Source: Thermoanaerobacterales bacterium UBA4880
GTDB taxonomy: Bacteria; Bacillota; Thermoanaerobacteria; Thermoanaerobacterales; UBA4877
DNA length: 31,409 nt
Direction: 5' to 3'
NCBI GenBank assembly: GCA_002399285.1
Contig: DHDI01000008.1
Location: forward strand, 1-31,409
The notes below the pieces were generated by a model. It was not told the DNA's origin. It saw nothing but the letters and a program-made list of their open reading frames with translations, and did not search any database. A program made the translations under genes and the position numbers. The stretch's first letter is position 1. Each line of letters starts with the position of its first letter. Shown here piece after piece: positions 7,743-15,076 of the stretch.

Positions 7743-8123
7743 ATGGATTATAACTATTACCCCGACATGTCCGATCCGTCGTTCAATATGCCGTGTCCGG
7801 GAATGCCGTGTCCAGGAATGCCATGCCCGGAAATGCCGATGCCTACGGTTAATTTACCGTGCGGCGGTATGAACATGCCTATTACAAACGTTGCACATAT
7901 GATCATGCAGGATCCGTCATTTTGCAACTTTGCCATGATGAACGTCGAGAATTTAGTAAACGAAGTGCTTTCAGCATACAACCGCGTTTGCATGCCCGTG
8001 ACGCCGCAGCCATGTCCGCCGCAGCCATGTCCGCCGCAGCCGTGTCCACCACAGCCGTGTCCGCCATGCATGCCGCACATGCCGTGCGCGCCGATGCCGA
8101 TGCCATATAGTACGGAAGGATAG
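7743..8123 (+). CDS. Cys/Pro/Met-rich repeat protein, probable spore coat component
   Basis: Low-complexity protein of 126 residues with about twelve Cys and very many Pro and Met. Order: a Tyr/Asp-rich N-terminus (DYNYYPDMSDPS), three MPCPG-type repeats, a more ordinary central segment of about 50 residues (LVNEVLSAYNRVC), four QPCPP repeats and a Met/Pro tail. There is no signal peptide or membrane segment. Such composition suits a disulfide- or metal-cross-linked structural protein, and the candidate sigma-K promoter points to the spore coat or crust; both are inference, since I recognise no named family. GGAGGTG lies nine bases before ATG 7743. The repeats are 15-base tandem units in the DNA, so length variation between strains is likely. 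Confidence 0.8.
   Translation: MDYNYYPDMSDPSFNMPCPGMPCPGMPCPEMPMPTVNLPCGGMNMPITNVAHMIMQDPSFCNFAMMNVENLVNEVLSAYNRVCMPVTPQPCPPQPCPPQPCPPQPCPPCMPHMPCAPMPMPYSTEG
7788..7832 (+). repeat. Tandem 15-base repeat, three units (MPCPG)
   Basis: Units begin at 7788, 7803 and 7818, each close to ATGCCGTGTCCGGGA. The last copy has diverged (ATGCCATGCCCGGAA). Confidence 0.85.
8007..8066 (+). repeat. Tandem 15-base repeat, four units (QPCPP)
   Basis: Four units of the form CAGCCATGTCCGCCG at 8007, 8022, 8037 and 8052, differing only at third codon positions. This indicates expansion followed by silent drift. Confidence 0.85.
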
Positions 8124-8142
8124 TTGGGGTACGTCTGTCATT

Positions 8143-8197
8143 TGGTCTTCAGCAGGGGGCGGTACATTATCCGCCCCGGCCTGATGGTTGGGCAGAC
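8143..8197 (+). other. Multi-part hairpin downstream of the Cys-rich gene
   Basis: The core stem GGGGCGG (8156-8162)/CCGCCCC (8171-8177) is extended by TCAG/CTGA and an outer GGTCT/AGACC pairing. It lacks a T-run, so it is either an imperfect terminator or a stabilising 3' structure. Confidence 0.45.
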
Positions 8198-8263
8198 CGA
8201 TCTTATGTATAAATTCATCAAAGTTGGAATATAATAGATATATATTGATTTATATAATAAAAT

Positions 8264-8292
8264 TTGACAAATAAATATTGATATACTAAAAT
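8264..8292 (+). promoter_or_regulatory. Sigma-A promoter of the yabE-like gene
   Basis: Consensus TTGACA (8264-8269), 17-base spacer, TAAAAT (8287-8292). The preceding 40 bases are almost pure A/T, like an UP element. This is the best vegetative-type promoter in the window. Confidence 0.8.
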
Positions 8293-8328
8293 TAGTTATC
8301 TCCCGAAATAAAAATAGGAGGTTGAGGT

Positions 8329-9354
8329 ATGGAGACAAACTGTACAGGCAGTAAGAGGGGAGTCAATTTGCCTTTACTTGCTGCAGCAGCAGTTTGCACT
8401 GTTTCCGCTATCCTTTTACTTGGGGCCGCGTTTTTACGAAAGGATATAGAGGTAAGTGCAGACGGTACAGTCCAATCTTACAAGACTTACAAGACTACTA
8501 TAGGAGAATTTTTGGCAGAGAAAGATATAGGATTGGATCCGGAAGACAAGGTCTATCCGGGCAAAGACTTTAAATTGCAGGATGACATGACGATCGTCAT
8601 AAAAAGGGCTGTACCCATCGTTTTGACAGACGGAGGCGTCAGGAAAGAGCTGAAGACGACGGAAAATACCGTAGGGGATTTTCTTGCGGCCAAAGGCATT
8701 GTGCTTGGAGACAAAGACAAGGTGTATCCTGATCCCGACGCCAGGCTCGTTCCGAATGCCGATGTAAGGATCACGAGGACAGAGGAGAAGACGGTAACAG
8801 AGCAGAAGGAACTGTCCTATGATGTCGCAAAGAGAGAAAATGGGAATATGGTCAGGGGCGCCACAAAGATTGTCCGCCAGGGAGAAAAGGGCCTGGCCGA
8901 AGTGACCTACAAGGTTATATATGAGGACGGTAAGGAAAAGACAAGAGCAACATTGGCGGAGAGGATAATAAAGAAGCCTCTTTCCCAAATAGTGGAGATC
9001 GGTACCCTGAGTTCACTTAAGACTTCAAGGGGAGACAACATAAGATATACCAAGCAGCTCAACATGGTCGCCACGGCTTATGATGCTTCTTACGCAAGTA
9101 CGGGCAAGAAACCGGGAGATAAAAACTATGGCATAACTTGCACGGGCATTCGCGTAAGGGAAGGTATCGCCGCGGTAGATCCCAAGGTAATCCCTCTGGG
9201 AACCAAACTCTATGTTGAGGGCTATGGTTACGCTCTGGCTGCGGATACCGGCGGCGCCATCAAGGGCAACAGAATAGACCTGTTCTATAATGACTCGAGT
9301 AAGGTAAACAGGTTTGGAATGAAGAAGCTCAAGGTATATGTACTGGATGATTGA
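8329..9354 (+). CDS. YabE-like protein with DUF348, G5 and 3D domains
   Basis: Cell-wall-active protein of the YabE/Rpf-related group, 341 residues. Order: short cytoplasmic start, a membrane anchor or signal segment (about residues 14-36), two DUF348 repeats (about 45-155, with GEFLAEKDI and GDFLAAKGI), a G5 domain (about 155-225, EVTYKVIYEDGKE), and a C-terminal 3D domain carrying the three conserved acidic sites (ATAYDASY, AVDPKVIPLGTKLYVEGYG, AADTGGAIKGNRIDLFY). 3D domains resemble the MltA lytic transglycosylase fold, so peptidoglycan cleavage is the likely role. It lies before ksgA, as yabE does in Bacillus subtilis. AGGAGG precedes ATG 8329, and a strong promoter lies upstream. Confidence 0.9.
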   Translation: METNCTGSKRGVNLPLLAAAAVCTVSAILLLGAAFLRKDIEVSADGTVQSYKTYKTTIGEFLAEKDIGLDPEDKVYPGKDFKLQDDMTIVIKRAVPIVLTDGGVRKELKTTENTVGDFLAAKGIVLGDKDKVYPDPDARLVPNADVRITRTEEKTVTEQKELSYDVAKRENGNMVRGATKIVRQGEKGLAEVTYKVIYEDGKEKTRATLAERIIKKPLSQIVEIGTLSSLKTSRGDNIRYTKQLNMVATAYDASYASTGKKPGDKNYGITCTGIRVREGIAAVDPKVIPLGTKLYVEGYGYALAADTGGAIKGNRIDLFYNDSSKVNRFGMKKLKVYVLDD

Positions 9355-9378
9355 GAGGCTTAGGCCTCTCTTATTTTT
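9353..9378 (+). terminator. Terminator after the yabE-like gene
   Basis: GAGAGGC (9353-9359) pairs with GCCTCTC (9364-9370) around TTAG, followed by TTATTTTTT. It begins inside the stop codon and ends about 20 bases before ksgA, so ksgA depends on read-through or on a promoter I cannot see. Confidence 0.85.
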
Positions 9379-9399
9379 TAGGAGGGAATAGAGGGAACA

Positions 9400-10239
9400 A
9401 TGGAAAGCAGCGGAGAATATGCAAAGCGGGTATTGAGAAAATATGAGTTTAAGACAAAAAAGTCCCTGGGACAGAACTTTCTTGTGGACGACGGCGCGAT
9501 AGACCGCATAATATCGTATGTGCCGGAAGGGTCGGCCGTTCTCGAGATAGGCCCGGGTATAGGACTGCTGACGCGGAGACTGGTTGAAAGGGCCGGCAGG
9601 GTGACCGCCGTAGAGATAGATGGCAAGCTGTGCGAGATCCTGAATGAAGAGCTTGGCTCCGAGGTCTTGAAGGTAATAGATGCGGATATCATGGTTACGG
9701 ATATCGACGCGATTTTGCCGGAAAAATCAATTGCCGTTGCCAACATACCCTATTACATTACCACGCCTATAATATTAAAGATATTGACCTCCTCAGATAT
9801 GATAGAGGGTGCATTGCTCACCATACAGAAGGAGGCTGCGGATAAGGTGGCGGCCGCTCCCGGAGAAAGAGGATACGGTATTCTCAGCCTTATTTCCTCA
9901 ATATACAGCGAGCCGGAAATACTCTTCAACATATCGAGAGAGGCGTTCATCCCCCAGCCCAAGGTGGAATCGTCGGTGGTGCGCTTCAACAAGAAAAAGC
10001 CCGAGCTGCCGGTGGGCGAGAGGGATCTGATAAGGGTGATAAAGACCTCCTTTGGGAAGAGGAGAAAGACCATAGTCAATTCCCTTTCCGGTCTGTATGC
10101 CGGCGATAAGGACCGGCTGAAAAAATTGTTGGAGGAGGAGGGCATAGACCCGATGGCCAGGCCGGAGACCCTCGGCATCCATGAATTTGAGACCATAACG
10201 GGTATTATCAAGGCTGCAGATAAACTGGGCAGGCCGTGA
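9400..10239 (+). CDS. ksgA: 16S rRNA (adenine1518/1519-N6)-dimethyltransferase
   Basis: RsmA/KsgA dimethylates two adjacent adenines in the 3' loop of 16S rRNA during small-subunit assembly. The 279 residues carry KSLGQNFLVDDGAIDRI at the N-terminus, the SAM-binding motif VLEIGPGIGLLT (about residues 46-57), and catalytic NIPYYITTPII (about 116-126). The C-terminal domain has SFGKRRKTIVNSLSG and ends in the usual GIHEF-like segment. ATG 9400 follows both AGGAGGG and a nearer GAGGG. The last codons and stop overlap GGCAGGCCGTGACA, which is also found in the dispersed repeat at 7573-7586. Confidence 0.97.
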   Translation: MESSGEYAKRVLRKYEFKTKKSLGQNFLVDDGAIDRIISYVPEGSAVLEIGPGIGLLTRRLVERAGRVTAVEIDGKLCEILNEELGSEVLKVIDADIMVTDIDAILPEKSIAVANIPYYITTPIILKILTSSDMIEGALLTIQKEAADKVAAAPGERGYGILSLISSIYSEPEILFNISREAFIPQPKVESSVVRFNKKKPELPVGERDLIRVIKTSFGKRRKTIVNSLSGLYAGDKDRLKKLLEEEGIDPMARPETLGIHEFETITGIIKAADKLGRP

Positions 10240-10261
10240 CAGAATTGGCATCGATCTGCAG

Positions 10262-10288
10262 ATATTATAAGTGATAAGTCATAATATA
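10262..10288 (+). promoter_or_regulatory. Possible sporulation-type promoter
   Basis: ATATT (10262-10266) lies 13 bases before CATAATATA (10280-10288). This resembles sigma-E elements. The -10 also fits sigma-G or sigma-K consensus, but those -35 boxes are poor or absent. Assignment to one sigma factor is not possible by eye. Confidence 0.35.
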
Positions 10289-10291
10289 CTG

Positions 10292-10334
10292 CCCCCGCAC
10301 ATATATTTATATGGAAAATCCATAGATACGGGGG
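10292..10334 (+). promoter_or_regulatory. Hairpin that sequesters the ribosome binding site
   Basis: CCCCCG (10292-10297) pairs with CGGGGG (10329-10334), and inside it TATGGA (10310-10315) pairs with TCCATA (10319-10324). The G-run is the only plausible Shine-Dalgarno for ATG 10342, so the folded leader would block translation initiation. Confidence 0.5.
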
Positions 10335-10341
10335 TATTTCC

Positions 10342-11535
10342 ATGGAAAGTTATAAAAGGAGTTATATAACCTTAAAGATCATAGATAAAGAAGGCAGCAA
10401 CTATGGCAAGGCAAGAGGGTATGCCAAAATAGAAAAGAGAGGGAGCGGCGGGGTACTGACCATATATGCGGAAAATCTCGAGACGAAGCTCGAATATAAC
10501 GGATTTATCGTATCGGTGAATAACGGCATGGTAAAATACGTGGACTGCGGCGGCATAAGTATGGATTCAGGCGGGATCGGCAACCTCAAGAAGAATTTTG
10601 ACGCCGACAATATAGAGGGGCAGGGGTTCGGCGTATACGGCATATCGGCAGTGGGTCTCATCACCCGGGATCGTGCCGTACCGCTGGCCGGTTTTACCAC
10701 GGCAGAGATAGGGGACATAAAGAATAAGATCTTGAGCTGTCTGCGTCCCGCTGCCGGCACATCAGCCGCCGTGCCGCAGGCCGCCGGAGTCGAAGAGCCG
10801 GAGAGAGAACGGGAGACCGCTATACATCCATACTTCGAAGAGCCGCAGGACAATGCCGCGCAGGATCATCAGGAAATACTTGAAGATCAAACAATGCAGC
10901 AGGAGCGGGAGCAGGAACAGGAACAGGAGATACGGGAAGAATGTAAAGCGCAGGGATATGAAGAACAGGAAACTCATGAAGAACAGGAAACTCATGAAGG
11001 ACAGGAAGCTTATGAAGAGCAGTCCGGGGAGGCCTTGGACGGAGAACCCGCTGCCGGCGATGTCCTGGAGCAGCAGGGGACACAGGACATACGGGACCGG
11101 GGGGCAAACGGAGCAGAATTTATGGAAGAGTTAGGGAGTTTAGCCGGCGAGGCAGACGGTTATATGACCGGACTGAGGAAATATATCGGCAACATAGTCG
11201 ACTATCTGCAGGAAATAAAGCCGTTTGAATGGGCCATGCCGGGGTATAAATGGTGGAGGATCGATCTGAGCTTCACCGACAGCGTATACGACCATTACCT
11301 CGTGGGTTTCTATTATGAAAAAGAAAATATAAAATATCTGGTGTATGGAATGCCGGGAAGATTTTGCGTACAGGAACAGCCTTTCGGAGGCATGACCGGA
11401 TTCGTATATTGGCATCCGGCCGCTGGACAGGACAGGAAATTCGGCGAAGAGGGCTACTGGATACTGCATATAGATGCGTCCACGGGACGTATAGCGGTGC
11501 CAATAATGCCGACGCCGCCGCCGATCTTTTCGTAG
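10342..11535 (+). CDS. Conserved clostridial protein of unknown function, with acidic Gln/Glu linker
   Basis: Protein of 397 residues in three parts. The N-terminal domain (about 1-135) starts ESYKRSYITLKIIDKEG and is strand-rich. A hydrophilic middle (about 150-265) is full of Glu and Gln and contains a tandem repeat. The C-terminal domain (about 275-397) has YLVGFYYEKENIKYLVYGMP, GMTGFVYWHP and GYWILHIDASTGRI. I recognise this two-domain layout from uncharacterised clostridial proteins but know no function. There is no signal peptide or membrane helix. The spore-type promoter boxes and the RBS hairpin upstream suggest developmental control, which is inference. A strong terminator follows at once. 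Confidence 0.8.
   Translation: MESYKRSYITLKIIDKEGSNYGKARGYAKIEKRGSGGVLTIYAENLETKLEYNGFIVSVNNGMVKYVDCGGISMDSGGIGNLKKNFDADNIEGQGFGVYGISAVGLITRDRAVPLAGFTTAEIGDIKNKILSCLRPAAGTSAAVPQAAGVEEPERERETAIHPYFEEPQDNAAQDHQEILEDQTMQQEREQEQEQEIREECKAQGYEEQETHEEQETHEGQEAYEEQSGEALDGEPAAGDVLEQQGTQDIRDRGANGAEFMEELGSLAGEADGYMTGLRKYIGNIVDYLQEIKPFEWAMPGYKWWRIDLSFTDSVYDHYLVGFYYEKENIKYLVYGMPGRFCVQEQPFGGMTGFVYWHPAAGQDRKFGEEGYWILHIDASTGRIAVPIMPTPPPIFS
10963..11016 (+). repeat. Tandem 18-base repeat coding for EQETHE-type units
   Basis: Three 18-base units close to GAACAGGAAACTCATGAA at 10963, 10981 and 10999. The first two are identical and the third has diverged. They lie in the Gln/Glu linker. Confidence 0.85.
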
Positions 11536-11549
11536 AGCCCATATCATGC

Positions 11550-11580
11550 AAAACCACGGAGTATTTCGTGGTTTTTTTAT
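11550..11580 (+). terminator. Strong factor-independent terminator
   Basis: AAAACCACG (11550-11558) pairs with CGTGGTTTT (11567-11575), nine pairs around an eight-base loop, and runs into a T-rich tail. Confidence 0.9.
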
Positions 11581-11583
11581 TTT

Positions 11584-11592
11584 TGGTATAAT
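11584..11592 (+). promoter_or_regulatory. Extended -10 promoter of mazG
   Basis: TGGTATAAT gives a perfect TATAAT (11587-11592) with TGn extension. No good -35 is visible because the preceding terminator occupies that position. A start near 11599 leaves a leader of about 25 bases with GGGAGG. Confidence 0.65.
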
Positions 11593-11623
11593 AGTGTGGA
11601 TAATGTTATAACGGGAGGAAAAG

Positions 11624-13093
11624 ATGAAACCTATAATACATGTGTTGGGTATGGGCCCCGGAAGGGGATATATGACGGCGGATACGCTGGATCTGTTAAA
11701 AGGTTCGGGGAATGTGTTTCTCAGGACGGGTTTACACCCCGGGGCGGAAGACCTGAAAGAGATGGGTATAGAATATGAATCCTTTGACGAATATAGTGAG
11801 GCGGATGGATCTTCCATAGTAGAAATGATCGATAGACTCATTTCTTCCGCATATGAGCATGGAGAGATATGCTATGTGGTTCCCGGCAGCCCTATGATAT
11901 GTGAAAAGACCGTGATGCAGCTTGCAAATACCGTATCAATGGGTCGGGGTATAGACTTAGACATAAGGCCGGGAGTGAGCTTCGTTGATGCCATGGCGGC
12001 GGAATTGGGTCTTGATTCAAGCGGTATAATGCTCGCGGATGCCTTGGATCTCGATCGCCATCGCATAGATACGTCCATGGGCGTCATCATAGCCCATGTG
12101 TGTGACATATCGGCAGCAAATGAAATAAAGGCTAAACTTTCCGGAATTTATGGCGATAATACATTATTGACGGTAGTATCCGGCGCCGGAAACGGTGATA
12201 TAATGAAAAAGACCGAAATACCACTTTGTCAGCTTGACAGGATAGAATGGCTGGATCATCTCACGTCGGTATATATCGCTCCCGTCAAGCTTGAAAGCAA
12301 GAACAGGTATAGCTTTGATGATTTTAAACGCATAACGGACAAGCTGCGCGGCGAATGTCCATGGGATAGGCAGCAGACGCATGACAGCCTCAAGCAGCAT
12401 CTGTTGGAAGAGTGCTACGAGGTACTGCATGCAATCGAGATGGAAGACGATGAGAATCTTTGCGAAGAATTGGGAGATCTGCTGCTGCAGATATTTTTGC
12501 ACAGCAAAATCGGCGAAGAGAGCGGGACATTTGATATCTACGAAGTTGTAAACGGCATAAGTAAAAAGATGATACGGAGGCATCCTCATGTATTCGGCAA
12601 TACTGCTGCGACAACACCAAATGATGTATCAAAAAAATGGGCAGATATCAAAAGAGAAGAAAAGGGCTTTAAGACTCAGACTGAGGTGATGCGCAGCGTT
12701 CCAAACAATCTTCCCGCCCTCATGTCATCCTATAAGATACAGGAGAAAGCTGCCGAGGTGGGGTTTGACTGGGATGACGTGGACGGCGCAATGGATAAGA
12801 TATATGAGGAAACGGAAGAGGTAAGGGAGGTGTATAAAGGCAGCGAAAGGGGAAGAATAGAGGAAGAGATAGGAGACCTGCTCTTTGCGGTGGTAAATGT
12901 AGCAAGATTTTTAAAGATACAGCCGGAGTTTGCACTGAAGAAAGCATCAGACAAATTCATATCACGGTTTGAGTACATAGAAGCAGCAGCCGGGTCAAAG
13001 AACCAGAAATTACAGAATATGTCATTGGGTCAGATGAATATGCTGTGGAATGAGGCAAAAGAGAATAAAAAATACAAAAAAAATCAAAAATAA
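11624..13093 (+). CDS. mazG: YabN-type fusion: tetrapyrrole methylase domain plus MazG NTP pyrophosphohydrolase
   Basis: Two-domain protein of 489 residues. The N-terminal part (about 1-215) has the fold signature of SAM-dependent tetrapyrrole methylases ([25 protein letters not shown]). The C-terminal part holds two MazG units; the first has [16 protein letters not shown] and the metal-binding EECYEV and EELGDLLLQ sites, the second repeats them as EETEEVRE and EEIGDLLFA. MazG hydrolyses nucleoside triphosphates to monophosphates and removes abnormal nucleotides; the methylase half has no firmly assigned substrate. Bacillus subtilis YabN has the same fusion. ATG 11624 follows GGGAGG. Confidence 0.93.
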   Translation: MKPIIHVLGMGPGRGYMTADTLDLLKGSGNVFLRTGLHPGAEDLKEMGIEYESFDEYSEADGSSIVEMIDRLISSAYEHGEICYVVPGSPMICEKTVMQLANTVSMGRGIDLDIRPGVSFVDAMAAELGLDSSGIMLADALDLDRHRIDTSMGVIIAHVCDISAANEIKAKLSGIYGDNTLLTVVSGAGNGDIMKKTEIPLCQLDRIEWLDHLTSVYIAPVKLESKNRYSFDDFKRITDKLRGECPWDRQQTHDSLKQHLLEECYEVLHAIEMEDDENLCEELGDLLLQIFLHSKIGEESGTFDIYEVVNGISKKMIRRHPHVFGNTAATTPNDVSKKWADIKREEKGFKTQTEVMRSVPNNLPALMSSYKIQEKAAEVGFDWDDVDGAMDKIYEETEEVREVYKGSERGRIEEEIGDLLFAVVNVARFLKIQPEFALKKASDKFISRFEYIEAAAGSKNQKLQNMSLGQMNMLWNEAKENKKYKKNQK

Positions 13094-13169
13094 GTCTGTC
13101 ACAAGAAGGATTTTTAGGGTTTATGCAGAATATGCTTATATGAAGCAAAAGAAGAGGAGGTATTATTGT

Positions 13170-13445
13170 ATGAACAAAGCTGATATGGTAACAAAGGTAG
13201 CTGAGAAAAGTGACCTCACCAAAAAGGATGCCGAGAAGGCTATAGGCGCTTTTGTCGATTCCGTCGCGGAGGCATTGAGCCATGGCGATAAGGTGCAGTT
13301 GGTCGGCTTCGGTACGTTTGAGGTAAGAGAGAGGGCAGAGCGCAAGGGCAGAAACCCTCAGACTAGAGAAGAAATAACCATTCCTGCTTCCAAGGCTCCG
13401 GTATTCAAACCGGGTAAAGCTTTGAAGGACATGATAAACAAATAA
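13170..13445 (+). CDS. hup: DNA-binding protein HU
   Basis: Small basic histone-like protein of 91 residues that bends and compacts DNA as a dimer. The family pattern is complete: [14 protein letters not shown], the helix pair, [20 protein letters not shown] and the arm tip with [23 protein letters not shown] lies nine bases before ATG 13170; the longer open frame starting at 13050 only adds non-family residues. HU next to yabN/mazG is a common order in Bacillota. A clear terminator follows. I found no convincing promoter in the short gap after mazG, so co-transcription with mazG is likely. Confidence 0.96.
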   Translation: MNKADMVTKVAEKSDLTKKDAEKAIGAFVDSVAEALSHGDKVQLVGFGTFEVRERAERKGRNPQTREEITIPASKAPVFKPGKALKDMINK

Positions 13446-13454
13446 GAAAGAAGA

Positions 13455-13488
13455 CAAAGGGAGCGAGCACGCATCCCTTTGTTTTTTT
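13455..13488 (+). terminator. Terminator after hup
   Basis: CAAAGGGA (13455-13462) pairs perfectly with TCCCTTTG (13474-13481), with an 11-base loop and seven T residues. Confidence 0.9.
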
Positions 13489-13538
13489 GCATATTTTGCG
13501 GCATACCTCAAATACTATTGACAGAAGGGAGGTATGCT

Positions 13539-14501
13539 GTGAAATTGAAGAGAGCAGTATTATTCATCATATCTGCCATGCTCGTGCTGTCGGCAGGCTG
13601 TACGGCTGCGGAAAAGAGGCCTCGGCAGGCGGCAAAGCCGTCTATACCTGAAAGTATAAGCAGAGGCAAGGATAAAGAGCCGGCGCTCAAGGTATACATC
13701 CAGCAGACGGGGAAAGTAGAAGAAATGCCTCTGGAGGATTATGTGGCCGGTACCGTGGCGGGAGAGATCAAAAACGATTGGCCGGCGGAGGCTTTGAAGG
13801 CGCAGGCCATACTGGCCAGAACCTATGTGCTCGATTTCGTAAATACCAAGAAATCCAAATATCAGGGCGCCGATATATCCACTGATTTTGAAGAGGCACA
13901 GGCATGGAATGAGGCTAACGTAAACGACAGGATAAAGAAGGCCGTGAAGGATACAAGAGGCCAGGCCGTGGTCTATGACGGCAAATACATCAAGGCATGG
14001 TTTTTCTCCCATGCCGGGGGCATGACAGCAACGGCAAAGGAAGGACTCAACTATAAAGAGGCGAATCCTCCGTACATCCAAGCAGTCAAATCACCGGACA
14101 GCACGAAGGCGAAGCCGGATGACCGTGAATGGACTGTAAAATTCAGCAAGCAGGAGGTGCTTGCAGCTCTCGACAAGATGTCGGCCGGAGTTAAGGACTT
14201 CGGCAGCGTGAAGATCGCGGCGAAGGGACCTTCGGGACGGGCGACGACGCTGAGCTTTGACGGAGTGCCCGTCAATGCCCCCGATTTCAGGATAGCCATA
14301 GGCAGTGAAAAGATGAAGTCGACCCTATTGGAAAACCTGAATTTTGACGGCAGCACCCTGACCATGAAGGGCAAAGGCTTTGGGCATGGGGTAGGTATGT
14401 CGCAATGGGGCGCATACGGACTGGCGCAGCAAGGTAAATCGGCGGCGGAGATAATTAAATATTATTTTAAGGGAGTCAATATAGTTAAGTTGTGGAATTG
14501 A
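13539..14501 (+). CDS. SpoIID/LytB-domain lipoprotein
   Basis: Lipoprotein of 320 residues with a lipobox (VLSAGC, modified Cys about residue 20), a disordered basic linker, and a SpoIID/LytB domain from about residue 45 to the end. Domain landmarks are MPLEDYVAGTVAGEI, with the Glu equivalent to the SpoIID catalytic residue, ALKAQAILARTYV, and GKGFGHGVGMSQWGAYGLA. SpoIID is a lytic transglycosylase that removes denuded glycan strands during engulfment. This copy is not beside murA or spoIIIC-type genes, so it may be a paralogue acting in vegetative walls or germination. GTG 13539 is chosen because AGGGAGGT lies five bases before it and the lipoprotein signal then starts correctly. Confidence 0.88.
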   Translation: MKLKRAVLFIISAMLVLSAGCTAAEKRPRQAAKPSIPESISRGKDKEPALKVYIQQTGKVEEMPLEDYVAGTVAGEIKNDWPAEALKAQAILARTYVLDFVNTKKSKYQGADISTDFEEAQAWNEANVNDRIKKAVKDTRGQAVVYDGKYIKAWFFSHAGGMTATAKEGLNYKEANPPYIQAVKSPDSTKAKPDDREWTVKFSKQEVLAALDKMSAGVKDFGSVKIAAKGPSGRATTLSFDGVPVNAPDFRIAIGSEKMKSTLLENLNFDGSTLTMKGKGFGHGVGMSQWGAYGLAQQGKSAAEIIKYYFKGVNIVKLWN

Positions 14502-14513
14502 TTGCAATTCGTT

Positions 14514-14537
14514 GAGGCCGGAGGGCCTCCTTTTTTT
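14514..14537 (+). terminator. Terminator after the SpoIID-like gene
   Basis: GAGGCC (14514-14519) pairs with GGCCTC (14524-14529) around GGAG, followed by C and seven T residues. Confidence 0.85.
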
Positions 14538-14631
14538 GCCTCCAGCCGTAAAATTGATACCGGAGACCTATGGATAAGTATTATTTTAATGCGATATATA
14601 TTAGTAAAGATATACAGAGGGGGGAGTTTGA

Positions 14632-14913
14632 GTGTATTTTATCTCTGGTATAAAGAGCTTAGACGATGTCTCCGGGTCAAAATGCGTAGGCTACTATACG
14701 TCTAAAGAGTTGGCGGAGATAGCCGTTAAAGAAAATCTTAGCGATATATATGAAAACATCTATAATTATGCCGTGATCGAGAATTTCGGACCGGGTACAC
14801 ATCCCGAGTGCCGCGAAAGACTGTTTTTTAAATTCGACGAAAGCTCCATGAAGTATATTCCAACGGATGAGCCCGAACAATCAAAACACATTGAAAGATT
14901 CGCCATAAATTAA
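14632..14913 (+). CDS. Small conserved clostridial protein, function unknown
   Basis: Protein of 93 residues starting at GTG 14632, six bases after GGGGGAG. It begins MYFISGIKSLDDVSGSKCVG, followed by YYTSKELAEIAVKENLSDIYE and YAVIENFGPG. I have a sense of similar short uncharacterised clostridial proteins with this opening, but I know no function. There is no signal peptide, membrane helix or metal motif. It stands alone between two terminators. The T-rich terminator directly after the stop supports a real, independently expressed gene. Confidence 0.7.
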   Translation: MYFISGIKSLDDVSGSKCVGYYTSKELAEIAVKENLSDIYENIYNYAVIENFGPGTHPECRERLFFKFDESSMKYIPTDEPEQSKHIERFAIN

Positions 14914-14916
14914 AAT

Positions 14917-14940
14917 AAGCCATTAGGGCTTTATTTTTTT
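14917..14940 (+). terminator. Terminator after the 93-residue protein gene
   Basis: AAGCC (14917-14921) pairs with GGCTT (14927-14931) around ATTAG and merges into TTTATTTTTTT. The stem is short but the tail is good. Confidence 0.65.
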
Positions 14941-15011
14941 GAGATTTAATTGTGAGCAGCCTGCTTTATACCGGCTTAATACATTATTTCCCCGGCAATA
15001 TCAATATTACT

Positions 15012-15040
15012 GTGAAAATTCTTCGGCTTTATTGTATAAT
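15012..15040 (+). promoter_or_regulatory. Candidate sigma-A promoter of the FAD-subunit gene
   Basis: GTGAAA (15012-15017), 17-base spacer, perfect TATAAT (15035-15040). Start codon ATG 15077 lies about 30 bases after the expected start site. Confidence 0.55.
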
Positions 15041-15076
15041 TTTCATAGAGAACAATTTGTATCGGGGGTATTATCG

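Noticed and set aside
8007..8066. Possible CRISPR array
   Set aside because: The units are contiguous 15-base coding repeats in frame, without spacers.
7757..8080. Minus-strand frame with Gly-His-Gly-Cys repeats
   Set aside because: It is the complement of the 15-base repeats of the Cys-rich coat-like gene, with no start signals of its own.
14502..14705. 67-codon frame after the SpoIID-like gene
   Set aside because: It begins in the terminator and overlaps the 93-residue gene in another phase.
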